Source: Synechococcus sp. JA-3-3Ab
Lineage (GTDB): Bacteria > Cyanobacteriota > Cyanobacteriia > Thermostichales > Thermostichaceae
DNA length: 64,000 nt
Reading direction: 5' to 3'
NCBI RefSeq assembly: GCF_000013205.1
Contig: NC_007775.1
Location: 124,001 to 188,000 of the forward strand
Shown here: positions 36,001-44,939 of the stretch, piece after piece
Position numbering within the stretch: the stretch's first letter is position 1
How the letters are laid out: the number at the start of each line of letters is the position of its first letter
Notes under the pieces: model-generated
The model's input: the letters and a program-made list of their open reading frames with translations, nothing else
What the model was told of the DNA's origin: nothing
The model's database searches: none
Made by a program: the position numbers and the translations under genes

Positions 36001-37716
36001 ATGACCGCTCCCCAACCGCTAGCCACCGTCATCCAGGGATCCCTGAGTCGGGGCTTGGAAGCTCGCCTCAACCCCGGTGTCTCGGTAGAAGACCTGCGGG
36101 TGGGCAAGTTTGTGGTGATCCAGGGGGAGCGCCACCGCTTCTTCGGCCTGCTCACCGACGTTACCTTAGCAACCAGCAACCCGCAGATCTTGGTCAATCC
36201 CCCCCGCCCGGAAGAGACCCTGCTGCAGGAGGTGCTGGCGGGTACCGGCACCTACGGGGTTATCGCCCTCACGCCCATGCTGATGCTGGTGCCGCGGCAG
36301 ACGGAAGCAGAGAGGCTGTATCCCCTCATCGATCCCAAGCGGCCAGACGACTGCGGCTCAGCCCCTCCTGCTGCCGAGGCGATGGAGCTGTTGCCGGTGA
36401 AAACGGTGCCGGCCCACTTTTCCCAGGTGTACGAGGCGCGGGAGCTGGACTTTCGCACCGTCTTCGGCTGGGAAGACGACCCCACTCGGCGCAACTTCGC
36501 CATCGGCCAACCCTTGGACATGGCGGTGCCCATTTGTCTGGATCTGGATCGCTGGGTGGAGCGCAGCAACGGCATCTTCGGCAAGTCCGGTACCGGCAAA
36601 TCCTTTTTGGCCCGCCTGATCCTGGCGGGCATCATCCGCAAACGGGCGGCGGTAAACCTGGTTTTTGATATGCACTCTGAGTATGGCTGGGAGGCGGCCA
36701 GCGAGGATAGGCAGGCCACCACCGTCAAGGGGCTGCGGCAGCTCTTCCCCGGCCAGGTGCAAATCTATACCTTGGATCCCGATTCCACGCGGCGGCGAGG
36801 GGTGCGGGATGCCCGCGAGCTGTTTATTGCCTACAACCAGATCGAGGTGGAGGATCTGGCGCTGTTGGCAGAGGAGCTCAACCTCTCCGAGGCCAGTCTG
36901 GAAAACGCCATTATCCTGCGCAACGAGTTTGGCCGCGACTGGATCAGCCGTCTTTTGAGCCTTTCCAACGCCGAGATTCAGGAGTTTTGCGAGCAAAAAA
37001 TGGGCAACAAGGCCTCGATCCTGGCCCTGCAGCGCAAGCTCACCCGTCTCGACGACCTCAAGTACATCCGCAACAGCCTGCCCCACAACTACATCGGCGA
37101 GATCCTGGAGGCCCTCAGCCGCGGCATTCACGTGGTCATCGAGTTCGGATCCCAGTCCAACCTGCTCTCCTACATGTTGGCGGCCAACGTCATCACCCGC
37201 CGCATTCACCAGGCCTATGTGCAGCAGACGGAGCGGTACTTGCAGTCCAAAAATCCCCTCGACCGGCCCCGGCAACTGTGCATCACCATCGAGGAAGCGC
37301 ACCGCTTTCTGGATCCGCGGGCGGCCAAGCAGACCATTTTCGGCACCATCGCCCGCGAGATGCGCAAGTACTTTGTGACGCTGCTGGTGGTGGATCAGCG
37401 CCCTTCCAGTCTCGACCGCGAGGTGATGTCGCAGTTGGGCACCCGCATCACGGCCCTTCTCAACGATGACCAAGATATCGAGGCTGTGTTCACGGGTGTA
37501 GCCGGCAGCCAGAACTTGAAAACGGTGCTGGCCAAGCTGGATTCCAAACAGCAGGCCCTGGTTCTCGGCCATGCCGTGCCCATGCCGGTGGTGGTGCAAA
37601 CCCGCTCCTACGACCAGAGGTTCTACGCCGAGATCGCCGATCCCGATTGGTCAGAGGCCGCCGATGCGGAGGTGCTTTGGGCAGCTCAGAAGGCCAAGGA
37701 GGAACTGGGGCTGTAG
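36001..37716 (+). CDS. HerA-like (DUF87) ATPase
   Basis: Hexameric FtsK/HerA-class ATPase of 571 residues. The N-terminal part resembles a HAS barrel (residues 1-150). Walker A is GIFGKSGTGKSFLAR (about 191), and Walker B is LCITIEEAHRFLD (about 427) with the sensor-like VDQRPSSLDREVMSQLGTRI. HerA enzymes translocate DNA, classically with NurA nuclease. No NurA is seen here, only the CxxCH protein gene upstream. The 3' end overlaps the convergent hydroxylase gene by 31 bp. Confidence 0.85.
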   Translation: MTAPQPLATVIQGSLSRGLEARLNPGVSVEDLRVGKFVVIQGERHRFFGLLTDVTLATSNPQILVNPPRPEETLLQEVLAGTGTYGVIALTPMLMLVPRQTEAERLYPLIDPKRPDDCGSAPPAAEAMELLPVKTVPAHFSQVYEARELDFRTVFGWEDDPTRRNFAIGQPLDMAVPICLDLDRWVERSNGIFGKSGTGKSFLARLILAGIIRKRAAVNLVFDMHSEYGWEAASEDRQATTVKGLRQLFPGQVQIYTLDPDSTRRRGVRDARELFIAYNQIEVEDLALLAEELNLSEASLENAIILRNEFGRDWISRLLSLSNAEIQEFCEQKMGNKASILALQRKLTRLDDLKYIRNSLPHNYIGEILEALSRGIHVVIEFGSQSNLLSYMLAANVITRRIHQAYVQQTERYLQSKNPLDRPRQLCITIEEAHRFLDPRAAKQTIFGTIAREMRKYFVTLLVVDQRPSSLDREVMSQLGTRITALLNDDQDIEAVFTGVAGSQNLKTVLAKLDSKQQALVLGHAVPMPVVVQTRSYDQRFYAEIADPDWSEAADAEVLWAAQKAKEELGL

Positions 37717-38930
37717 GGAGGGCTGCCCCACAGCCCGGTCATCAGGCGCAGCAAAAAGCGCCGCAGCGGCGGAAAGCGTATCATCCCTATCAAAACCAAG
37801 CGCCGCAAGACCACCAGGGGCCAGTAGGAGTTGGAGAAAGTGCGGGTGAGGAGATCCGTAAAGAGCAACACCACCCAGTTTTCCCAGCGGCGACGGCGAC
37901 CGTAGCGCCGCAGGACTTGGACCTCTCCCAAATCCTCCTGTCGTCTCCAGGCGTCCAGCAACACTTGGGCCAAGGCAGCGGCATCGCGGATGCCGAGGTT
38001 CAGCCCTTGGCCAGCTACGGGATGACAGTGGTGAGCGGCGTCCCCCACCAAAGCCAGGCGGTGCTGATAGTAGCGGCGGCTCTGGCGCAGGCGGGCCGGG
38101 AAGACTTGGGGCGGGTTCAGCAAGGTAAGGTAGCCGCCCTGGTCGCCGTAGTAGCGCTGCATCTCGGCCAAGAAGTCGGCCTGGGAAAGGGCCAGCGTGG
38201 CCTTGGCCTGCTCGTGGGGCAGGATCCAGACCACCTGGCAGCGGTTGCCGGGCAGGGGCAGGATGGCGAAGGGGCCGGCAGGCCAAAAGCGCTCGTAGGC
38301 GACGTTTTGGTGGTCTTGGGCAGGGGCCACCAGGGCGGTGATACACGACTGCCAGTAGTCCCAGCCGTCGCTCGGGATCCCTGCCCGCTGGCGCACTTGG
38401 GAGCGCAGGCCATCGGCGGCTACCACCAGGGAGGCGGCCAGCCGGCGGCGGCCTTGGGTCGTTTCCAGCTCTACCTCAGCCGCAGCCTCCCCGTAGGTTA
38501 CGCTCTCCACCCTGGCTTCGTAGTGGCAGGTGATCTGGGGATCGGCAGCCACCCGCTCCTGGAGCACCTGCTGCAGCCGAGCATGTTCGCCGCAGTAGAA
38601 AACTGCCGTTTCCCCCACATCCTCCGGCCTAAACGTCACCCGCTGGGGAGCGTCGGCGTCGGTCAGAATCACCTGGGCAAAGGGTGTGATGTGGGGAGCC
38701 AGCGCCTCCCACACCCCGATGGCCCGAAAGATGCGGATCGACAACGGCGAAAGGGCATAGGCCAAGGGGCGCTGCCTGACTGCCTCAGCCGACTGGGCCT
38801 CAATGAGGGCCAAGCGCAGGCCGGATCCCTGCAGGGCACAAGCTAGGGTCAAGCCCGCAATGCCGCCGCCGACGATGATCACGTCGTAAACGGCTGCCAA
38901 GGTAGTCGGAGTGGGAGCAAGGGTTGTCAT
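37686..38930 (-). CDS. FAD-dependent hydroxylase (UbiH/VisC/COQ6 type)
   Basis: Flavin monooxygenase, 414 residues. The FAD dinucleotide fold is YDVIIVGGGIAGLTLACALQGSG; the second motif is VVAADGLRSQVRQRAG; the third is RLALVGDAAHHCHPVAGQGLNLGIRDA. UbiH-like proteins hydroxylate quinone rings, and the gene follows the quinone methyltransferase by 2 bp on the same strand. I therefore infer a role in plastoquinone or a related prenylquinone. ATG 38930. Confidence 0.88.
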   Translation of the reverse strand: MTTLAPTPTTLAAVYDVIIVGGGIAGLTLACALQGSGLRLALIEAQSAEAVRQRPLAYALSPLSIRIFRAIGVWEALAPHITPFAQVILTDADAPQRVTFRPEDVGETAVFYCGEHARLQQVLQERVAADPQITCHYEARVESVTYGEAAAEVELETTQGRRRLAASLVVAADGLRSQVRQRAGIPSDGWDYWQSCITALVAPAQDHQNVAYERFWPAGPFAILPLPGNRCQVVWILPHEQAKATLALSQADFLAEMQRYYGDQGGYLTLLNPPQVFPARLRQSRRYYQHRLALVGDAAHHCHPVAGQGLNLGIRDAAALAQVLLDAWRRQEDLGEVQVLRRYGRRRRWENWVVLLFTDLLTRTFSNSYWPLVVLRRLVLIGMIRFPPLRRFLLRLMTGLWGSPPYSPSSSLAF

Positions 38931-38932
38931 TT

Positions 38933-39925
38933 CTAGTGCTGAGTGCTGTGGGCAACTACTTCTGGGCGGGCGGAGTTTGCCGGCGTGGCGGCCCGCACCG
39001 CTCGGAACATGCCAAAGCGGCAGAGGCCAGTGCCGAAGGCCAGGCGCATGAGCAAGAAAGTGGGCACCTCCCGCAGCGACTTGATCAAGCCCACCAAGCC
39101 AAACTTCAGCAACCCTTCGGGACGGACAACCCCCTGCCAGATGGAATCCAGCCAAGAAGGAAGAGTTTCTTGCGTCCAGTCGGCAGTTTGCACCTGTCCT
39201 TCCACCAGGCCCGTGGCTTGCAACTGTTCGGCAAACCCCTCGATGCTGGAAAAGGCGGGGTGCGACCACTGATCCAACAACTGCCGCATCACCAGCCGCT
39301 CCCAGAAGTTGAGGGGCTTTTGACGGTCGTCGCGCTGGTTCCAGTCCGCCACCACCAAGATGCCGCCTGGCTTGAGCACCCGCAGCATCTCGCTGGCGTA
39401 GCGAGCCTTGTCCGGCATGTGGGGCCCCGCCTCGATGGACCAGACCACATCAAAGCTGGCGTCGGGGAAGGGCAGGTTGAGGGCGTCGGCCACCTGAAAC
39501 CGGACGGGCAGATCGGGGGGGGTGAGCTCCTGGGCCCGCTGCACCTGCTGCGGGCTGATGGTGATGCCGGTCACCACAAAGCCATAGTCGCGGGCCAAGA
39601 TGCGACAACTACCGCCAATGCCGCAGCCCACATCCAACACCGTCGTCCCCGGGGGCAGCCGATCCAGCCCGCCCCAGCGCACCATCTCGTGGACAAAGTC
39701 GTGCTTGGCCTGGATGAAGTTCTTCCGCCGCGGCGGGGATCCGTAGTGGCCCAGGTGAATATGCTCGCCCCAGTAGAACTCCAGGATCCCGTCTCGCGTC
39801 CATTCGTCGTAGGCGCGGGCTACCGATTCAGGAGAGCGGTACTTGCGGGCGGTCAACAGGTAGGCTCCCAATCCTATAGCTAGGAGCAGGACTAGGCCCC
39901 AAAAAACCCAGAGTGTTGGATTCAT
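38933..39925 (-). CDS. MPBQ/MSBQ methyltransferase (Synechocystis sll0418-like)
   Basis: SAM-dependent methyltransferase of plastoquinone/tocopherol synthesis (2-methyl-6-phytyl- and solanesyl-benzoquinone). From memory the protein matches Synechocystis Sll0418 closely along its length: LLTARKYRSPESVARAYDEWT, LEFYWGEHIHLGHYG, SAM motif VLDVGCGIGGSCRILARDYG, ITISPQQVQRAQELTPPD, VWSIEAGPHMPDK and VVADWNQRDDRQ. An N-terminal membrane helix anchors it. ATG 39925 gives 330 residues. It is first in a two-gene operon with the UbiH-like hydroxylase. Confidence 0.9.
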   Translation of the reverse strand: MNPTLWVFWGLVLLLAIGLGAYLLTARKYRSPESVARAYDEWTRDGILEFYWGEHIHLGHYGSPPRRKNFIQAKHDFVHEMVRWGGLDRLPPGTTVLDVGCGIGGSCRILARDYGFVVTGITISPQQVQRAQELTPPDLPVRFQVADALNLPFPDASFDVVWSIEAGPHMPDKARYASEMLRVLKPGGILVVADWNQRDDRQKPLNFWERLVMRQLLDQWSHPAFSSIEGFAEQLQATGLVEGQVQTADWTQETLPSWLDSIWQGVVRPEGLLKFGLVGLIKSLREVPTFLLMRLAFGTGLCRFGMFRAVRAATPANSARPEVVAHSTQH

Positions 39926-40139
39926 TAGAACTACCTTGAGATGGCTAGAGATGGCAATTGATGATTGTTGCTGCGGTGGCAACAGACACAGCGGGGATCC
40001 CTTCTGGCCTCCGTTGATCCAGCGGAGCAAAGCCCCACTCTCATCTTGCCCTATTTGCCAGCTGCAAGGCGGCCTAGGAGTGTCGTAGCCGCACGGTTGC
40101 CCGCGGAGGAGACGCTGGCCTGAGCAACCTTGCCGGGGG

Positions 40140-42383
40140 CTAGGTGGCCTGGAGCTCCTCCCTTAGACGCTGAGTGGCTGCCACCATGTTTTTCAGGGCA
40201 GGGATCACTTCCTCCCAGCGGCGGGTTTTTAGGCCGCAGTCGGGGTTGACCCAGGTTTGCTCTAGCGGCAAGTGGGCCACTCCCAGGCGCAGTTGCCGGA
40301 GAATCTGCTCGGTGTCGGGCACCGCCGGGCTGTGAACGTCGTAAACGCCGTTGCCTACCTGGTGGCGATAGCCGGCTTGGGCAATCTGCAGCAAGGTTTT
40401 GTTGCTGCTGCGGCTGTTTTCGATGGAGAGGACGTCGGCATCCAGACGCTCGATGTGCTCGATGATGTCCCCGAACTCCGAGTAGCACATGTGGGTGTGG
40501 ATCTGGGTTTCGGGCTTGGCGCCAGCGGTAGTCAGGCGGAAGGCCTCCACCGCCCAACTTAAGTATTCTGGCCAGCGCTCTTTTTTCAAGGGCAGCCCCT
40601 CTCGCAGCGCTGGCTCGTCCACCTGCACCATCGCGGCTCCGGCAGCTTCCAAGTCGGCCACCTCTGCCCGCAGGGCCAGGGCAATTTGCAGGGCCTGCTC
40701 GCGACGGGAAACGTCAACGCGGGGGAAGGACCAGTTGAGCATGGTTACCGGCCCTGTCAGCATCCCCTTGACCGGCTTTTGAGTCAGAGATTGGGCCACC
40801 TTGAACTCCCGCACCGTCATGGGGCGAGGGCGAGACACGTCGCCGTAGAGAATGGGGGGACGCACGCAGCGGCTGCCATAGCTCTGCACCCAGCCGTGCT
40901 CGGTAAAAGCAAAGCCCTGCAGTTGTTGGGCGAAGTATTCCACCATGTCGGTGCGCTCGAACTCACCATGCACCAGCACATCCAGGCCAATTTCTTCTTG
41001 GATGCGGATGCACTTGGCAATTTCGGCGTCGATGGCAGCTTCGTATTCGGCCTGGGAGATCTCGCCCTTTTTGTACTTGACCCGCCACTGCCGGACTTCG
41101 GGGGTTTGGGGAAAAGAGCCGATGGTGGTGGTCGGCAGCGGTGGCAGCTTGACCTGCCGGCCTATACGCTGCTCGTAGGGAAGGGAGCGCTGGAAGTCCT
41201 GCGCCGTCAGGTTAGCCAAGGCCTGGCGCACTGTAGAGTTGGGGGGATTGAAGTCCTGGAAGGCCTGCCACTGCTGCTCCAGCTCCTGCTGCTGGGCGGC
41301 GGTGTCTTCGCCGTTGAGGGTGCGGGCCAGCAGAACCACCTCGGCCAGCTTCTGCTCGGCAAAGCTGAGAACATTGCGCAAAGGCTCTGGCAGGTGGGTT
41401 TCCAGAGCAGCGTCGTGGGGCACAAATTGGAGCGAGCAAGAAGGCTGCACCCGCAGGTTGGGGGCTAGGGCTTGCAGCTCTTGCAGAGTGGCCAGAACGG
41501 CTTTGGGCTGGATCTGCCAGATGTTGCGCCCGTCCACTACCCCCGCCCCCAGGATCTTGTCGGCGGGGAAGCCGTGGGCTCTGACCAGTTCCAGGTTGTG
41601 GCCGCGGGTGAAGTCGAGGCTGAGGCCAGCTACCGGAAGCTCCACCGCCCAGGGGTAAGTCTCCCCCAAGTCGTCAAAGTAGGTAACCAGGTGGAGAGGG
41701 ATCCCCACGCTTGCAAGCCAGCGGTAGGTCTGCTCCACCGCTTCCTGAAGACTTTTGCCTTCGCTGGTCACCAAGATGGGCTCATGGACTTGCACTTCCC
41801 GGATCCCCAGGCGCTGCAGCTCCTGCAAGAGTTCTCTGTAGAGAGGAAGCAGCTTCTCCAGATCCCCCCGCAACTCGCCAGAGCGCTGGCTTAGAGCAAG
41901 AAGGGTAACCGGACTGAGGAGGACGGGGCTGGTGCGGTTTCCTAGGATCCCTTGCGCCCGTCGCACCGTGGCCAGGAAGTCGTCGAAATGGGCCTGAGGG
42001 ATCGCGTCGGCCTCAATTTCCGGCACCAGGTAGTGGTAGTTGGTGTCAAACCACTTGGTCATTTCCAAGGCCGGCAGCCCCTCCTGCCCCCGCGCCATGG
42101 CAAAGTAGCGCTCCAGGCCTGATAAGCTCTGAAACCGGGAGGGAATCAGCCCCAGCCAGGTGGCCCAGTCCAAAACGTGGTCGTAGAGGGTTTGATCTCC
42201 TACGGCAATGTGGTCGAGGTTGGCCTGTCGCTGGGTTCGCCAGGCCTGACTCTCCAGATCCTGCAGCGTCGCCAACAAGGCTTCCGCCTCCAGGGTGCCG
42301 CCCCAAAAGGCCTCCAGGGCTTTCTTCAGCTCGCGGCGCTTGCCCATGCGGGCATAGCCTAGGGTTTGAGTTTCAATGGCCAT
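40140..42383 (-). CDS. metE: Cobalamin-independent methionine synthase MetE, copy 2
   Basis: Second full-length MetE, 747 residues, with the same landmarks as copy 1: TLGYARMGKRRELKKALEAFW, LPTTTIGSFPQTPEVRQWR, LVHGEFERTDMVEYFA, MVQVDEPALREGLPLKK, THMCYSEFGDI and WVNPDCGLKTR. The two proteins are similar over their entire length and both look active. ATG 42383 is chosen. Its own cobalamin riboswitch lies about 380 bp upstream, with tRNA-Arg directly beyond. Having two B12-repressed metE copies suggests a dosage benefit or adaptation to fluctuating B12 or temperature. Confidence 0.95.
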   Translation of the reverse strand: MAIETQTLGYARMGKRRELKKALEAFWGGTLEAEALLATLQDLESQAWRTQRQANLDHIAVGDQTLYDHVLDWATWLGLIPSRFQSLSGLERYFAMARGQEGLPALEMTKWFDTNYHYLVPEIEADAIPQAHFDDFLATVRRAQGILGNRTSPVLLSPVTLLALSQRSGELRGDLEKLLPLYRELLQELQRLGIREVQVHEPILVTSEGKSLQEAVEQTYRWLASVGIPLHLVTYFDDLGETYPWAVELPVAGLSLDFTRGHNLELVRAHGFPADKILGAGVVDGRNIWQIQPKAVLATLQELQALAPNLRVQPSCSLQFVPHDAALETHLPEPLRNVLSFAEQKLAEVVLLARTLNGEDTAAQQQELEQQWQAFQDFNPPNSTVRQALANLTAQDFQRSLPYEQRIGRQVKLPPLPTTTIGSFPQTPEVRQWRVKYKKGEISQAEYEAAIDAEIAKCIRIQEEIGLDVLVHGEFERTDMVEYFAQQLQGFAFTEHGWVQSYGSRCVRPPILYGDVSRPRPMTVREFKVAQSLTQKPVKGMLTGPVTMLNWSFPRVDVSRREQALQIALALRAEVADLEAAGAAMVQVDEPALREGLPLKKERWPEYLSWAVEAFRLTTAGAKPETQIHTHMCYSEFGDIIEHIERLDADVLSIENSRSSNKTLLQIAQAGYRHQVGNGVYDVHSPAVPDTEQILRQLRLGVAHLPLEQTWVNPDCGLKTRRWEEVIPALKNMVAATQRLREELQAT

Positions 42384-42760
42384 AAGGTACCTTGTCCTGA
42401 ATCGAATTCGGTAATTGAGGTTGCCGCCAGTTGTCATCCAACCTAGGCAGCAAGAGATGGCCGCCGACATGCCTATCGGTGGCATCCCGGCAGAAGGTTT
42501 TCCCTAGGCCAGGAAACCTGCCGGAGCTGTCAAGGCGTTCCTTCACCCTGGCGGCTTGCCCACTCTGCACAGGGGGATGCCCAGAGGACTCTTTTGTGCA
42601 ACCAAAGCGAGCAACCGTCCTCCTAGCTGCCCCTGAGCTATCTGCTCAGCTCTCTTGTCCGCGCTTTTGACTGAGTGCCTACGATCCGAGAGCGTCGAAA
42701 ATCCGTAAGCAGGCCGATGAAAAAACTTCGAGACGGGAACGGGCTAACGTCAAAATGGGG
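42384..42760 (-). other. Long metE-2 leader
   Basis: About 375 bp between the riboswitch and the metE-2 start. I see no gene; there are GC-rich inverted segments around 42480-42530 but no T-rich terminator. Leaders of similar length in both copies suggest a shared control layout. Confidence 0.5.
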
Positions 42761-42982
42761 AGCATATCTGTACCTCGCAGATATGGTGAACTGTGGAAAA
42801 ACCGCCGGCGGGCATTCTGACTTGCTCAGTTTTGGAGGGGCTGGCTTGCGTTTCAAGGCCTCTTGCAACAACGAACTAGGGATCCCAAGTCCAAAACCGG
42901 CTCACAGCTGCGGGACAGCGGCAGATTCTCACTGCACTTTCCCCGTTGCCTCTGACGGCTGATCCCCGTCAGAACCGACAGT
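42761..42982 (-). promoter_or_regulatory. Cobalamin (AdoCbl) riboswitch upstream of metE-2
   Basis: Same ordered elements as copy 1 on the minus strand: hairpin CTGACG...CGTCAG, GGGGAAAGTGCAGTGAGAA, CTGCCGCTGTCCCGCAGCTG with TGAGCCGG, a variable arm containing GGGATCC, and the B12-box-like GTCAGAATGCCCGCCGG (42803-42819). The following hairpin CATATCTG/CAGATATG with loop CGAGGTA (42763-42785) is longer than in copy 1 but keeps the loop, so loop and pairing are conserved while the stem changes. Confidence 0.85.
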
Positions 42983-43008
42983 AGACTTTATCCTATCACT
43001 GGTTTTAG

Positions 43009-43083
43009 CGGGACTGGGCGGATTTGAACCGCCGACCTAGCGCTTAGGAGGCGCTTGCTCTATCCAGGCTGAGCTACAGCCCC
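43009..43083 (-). tRNA. tRNA-Arg (anticodon CCT)
   Basis: A cloverleaf is readable on the minus strand: acceptor GGGGCTG/CAGTCCC, D arm GCTCAGCCTGGATAGAGC, anticodon stem AGCGC/GCGCT with loop CTCCTAA (anticodon CCT), and T arm GGCGG-TTCGAAT-CCGCC. CCA is not encoded. It reads AGG codons. It lies between moaE and the metE-2 riboswitch. Confidence 0.95.
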
Positions 43084-43116
43084 AGGTCAGGTACCTCACT
43101 GATACTAGCAGAGAGG

Positions 43117-43602
43117 CTAGGGGGTATCGCCGCAAGGCTGCCGAGCAATAGCGTTCTTATGGAATTGCTGGAACAAAGGCTTTGCTTTCTGACACAAAAC
43201 CCAACGCGGCGGCTCACCCCAGTAGTACTCTTTTTTCCAAATGGGCAAGCGCTCCTTGATTGCATCAATGATGTAACGTGCTCCAGCAAAAGCGGCGCCG
43301 CGATGTTCAGCTGTAGCACCAACCCAAACCGCAATATCACCAATTGCAAGATGACCCTGGCGGTGACAGGCAACAGCACCGCAGAGGCCAAACTTGGCGT
43401 GGGCTTCTCGGAGGATCTTCTCGCCCTCCTTCTGGGCAAGGATCTCGTAGACTTCGTACTCCAAGCTGAGAACAGGTTTGCCCTGGCTGTGGTTGCGTAC
43501 CCAGCCCTCGAAGGTTACTAAGGCACCCGCTGTGTTATTGACGAGCAAACGACTGAGTTCAGCTGGCTGGATGGTGCTATCCACAATTAGAAAACGCAGC
43601 AT
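43117..43602 (-). CDS. moaE: Molybdopterin synthase catalytic subunit MoaE
   Basis: With MoaD it inserts sulfur into precursor Z (cPMP) to form molybdopterin. Motifs are GALVTFEGWVRNHSQGKPVLSLEYE, VACHRQGHLAIGDIAVWVGATAEHR and the active-site lysine region ERLPIWKKEYYWGEPPRW. Length is 161 residues. ATG 43602 directly abuts the moaD stop (TAAATG). Last gene of the nar/moa operon. Confidence 0.95.
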   Translation of the reverse strand: MLRFLIVDSTIQPAELSRLLVNNTAGALVTFEGWVRNHSQGKPVLSLEYEVYEILAQKEGEKILREAHAKFGLCGAVACHRQGHLAIGDIAVWVGATAEHRGAAFAGARYIIDAIKERLPIWKKEYYWGEPPRWVLCQKAKPLFQQFHKNAIARQPCGDTP

Positions 43603-43866
43603 TTAGCCCCCACAAACTGGTGGAATGAAAACTACCAAGGCACCTTCATCTATCGGCCTAGTCAAGTCACAGAACTCATGATTGACAGCAACCTTAACGT
43701 CCTCCGCTGCTAGCGAAAATCCATACTTTGCTTGCAGCTGCTGATAGAGCTCTAGGTAGTTTGCTGCACTGGTTTGCAGCACTTCGCTGCTCCGCTGAGC
43801 CTGTTCCCGCAGCACTGCTACATATTGAATTGTTACGGTCTTACTTAGGACAGATTGAGTTACCAT
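43603..43866 (-). CDS. moaD: Molybdopterin synthase sulfur carrier MoaD
   Basis: Ubiquitin-like sulfur carrier, 87 residues from ATG 43866, ending in the required Gly-Gly (PPVCGG) that is thiocarboxylated. Core IQYVAVLREQAQRSSEVLQT fits the family. ATG 43902 would add 12 residues. Its start overlaps the moaC/mobA end, consistent with coupling. Confidence 0.92.
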   Translation of the reverse strand: MVTQSVLSKTVTIQYVAVLREQAQRSSEVLQTSAANYLELYQQLQAKYGFSLAAEDVKVAVNHEFCDLTRPIDEGALVVFIPPVCGG

Positions 43867-44935
43867 GGCTGCAACTACCCCAAACGGATTGGAAAGTGGC
43901 ATACTCCTCGGCGGTATTGACGTTCATGAGCTCGACCTCATGGTTGGGGGTAACTAGGGTGCAGGGCTGCCTGCTGAGGATTTCCACAGGGCAGTACACC
44001 CCTTCCGCGTAAGCCCTTTCTAGTACCGCTGCAGCTTGAGGAGTATAGATGGCGCAAAGAGCTTCCGGGAAGCCGCGCTCGGGGTTAACATAGCAAGTTG
44101 CGATTGTTTCGGCTTGGTAGTGATCCAGCAGCTTTTGGATTGTTTCTGACCGAAGGTTCAGTAGATCACAGGCAACAACCAACCAGTTAGCTTCAGGATG
44201 AGTATTCAAGGCAGTCAATAGGCCACTGATCGGGCCAACGCTTTCTACTAGATCTGGTAGTGTGGGCAAGAGCTCTAGAGCTGTGCCCGACCACTGACCG
44301 GCACGCGCTGACAAGTAAACCTGCTGGCAGTAGGGCTGCAGCAGTTCATAGAGATAGGCGGCGTGGGGTTTGCCAAAAGGGTTCAGCAGCGCTTTATCGC
44401 GACCCATGCGCTTGCTACGTCCCCCTGTGAGCACCAAGCCATAGAGGGGACGTTCCAGGAGGGCGTTTTTGCCGCCGGACTTAGTTACTAGGCGGGTCTC
44501 CTGGATGCAGATATGGGGCGACACCGACTTGCACATGTCATAGATTGTCAGCGCTGCTGTTGCCGCACCACAGAGAGCTTCCATTTCAACCCCTGTCTTA
44601 GCGCTGGTCTTGACAGTGCAGTGGATGGTTACAAGCAAGTGATCATCAATTGTGATATCAAAGGTGCAGTCTTCAACAGGGATCTGATGACAAAAGGGGA
44701 TCAGTTGGTCAGTTCTTTTAACAGCCATTGTACCGGCAATGGTTGCTGTCTGAAATACCGGTCCTTTTTTCAGGTGGATATCTTGGCCAACAACATAGGA
44801 TCTGAGAGCAGGTGGCAGTTGAACTCTTGCCCGTGCTGTGGCCGTTCGCAAAGACACCGATTTGTGGCTAATATCTACCATATGCGGATGGCCTTGAGCA
44901 TTAAGATGGGCCCATGTACGATCAGCTTTGTCCAT
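43841..44935 (-). CDS. MoaC-MobA fusion (cPMP synthase subunit + Mo-cofactor guanylyltransferase)
   Basis: A 364-residue two-domain protein. Residues about 1-158 are MoaC: MVDISHKSVSLRTATARA, FQTATIAGTMAVKRTDQLIPFCHQIPVEDCTFDI, GVEMEALCGAATAALTIYDMCKS. Residues about 165-350 are MobA: GLVLTGGRSKRMGRDKALL (GGxSxRMGxDK nucleotide-binding loop), DLVESVGPISGLLTAL, WLVVACDLLNL and NVNTAEEY. One chain therefore carries an early and a late step: cPMP formation with MoaA, and GMP attachment to make bis-MGD. The linker is short (KSGGKNALLERP). It starts at ATG 44935, 4 bp after moaA. Confidence 0.93.
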   Translation of the reverse strand: MDKADRTWAHLNAQGHPHMVDISHKSVSLRTATARARVQLPPALRSYVVGQDIHLKKGPVFQTATIAGTMAVKRTDQLIPFCHQIPVEDCTFDITIDDHLLVTIHCTVKTSAKTGVEMEALCGAATAALTIYDMCKSVSPHICIQETRLVTKSGGKNALLERPLYGLVLTGGRSKRMGRDKALLNPFGKPHAAYLYELLQPYCQQVYLSARAGQWSGTALELLPTLPDLVESVGPISGLLTALNTHPEANWLVVACDLLNLRSETIQKLLDHYQAETIATCYVNPERGFPEALCAIYTPQAAAVLERAYAEGVYCPVEILSRQPCTLVTPNHEVELMNVNTAEEYATFQSVWGSCSHGNSICPK

Positions 44936-44939
44936 AGAG

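Noticed and set aside
43009-43083. tRNA-Arg as the attachment site of the nar/moa block
   Set aside because: The block lies on the tRNA's 5' side, I found no repeat of the tRNA 3' end beyond 49.6 kb and no integrase.
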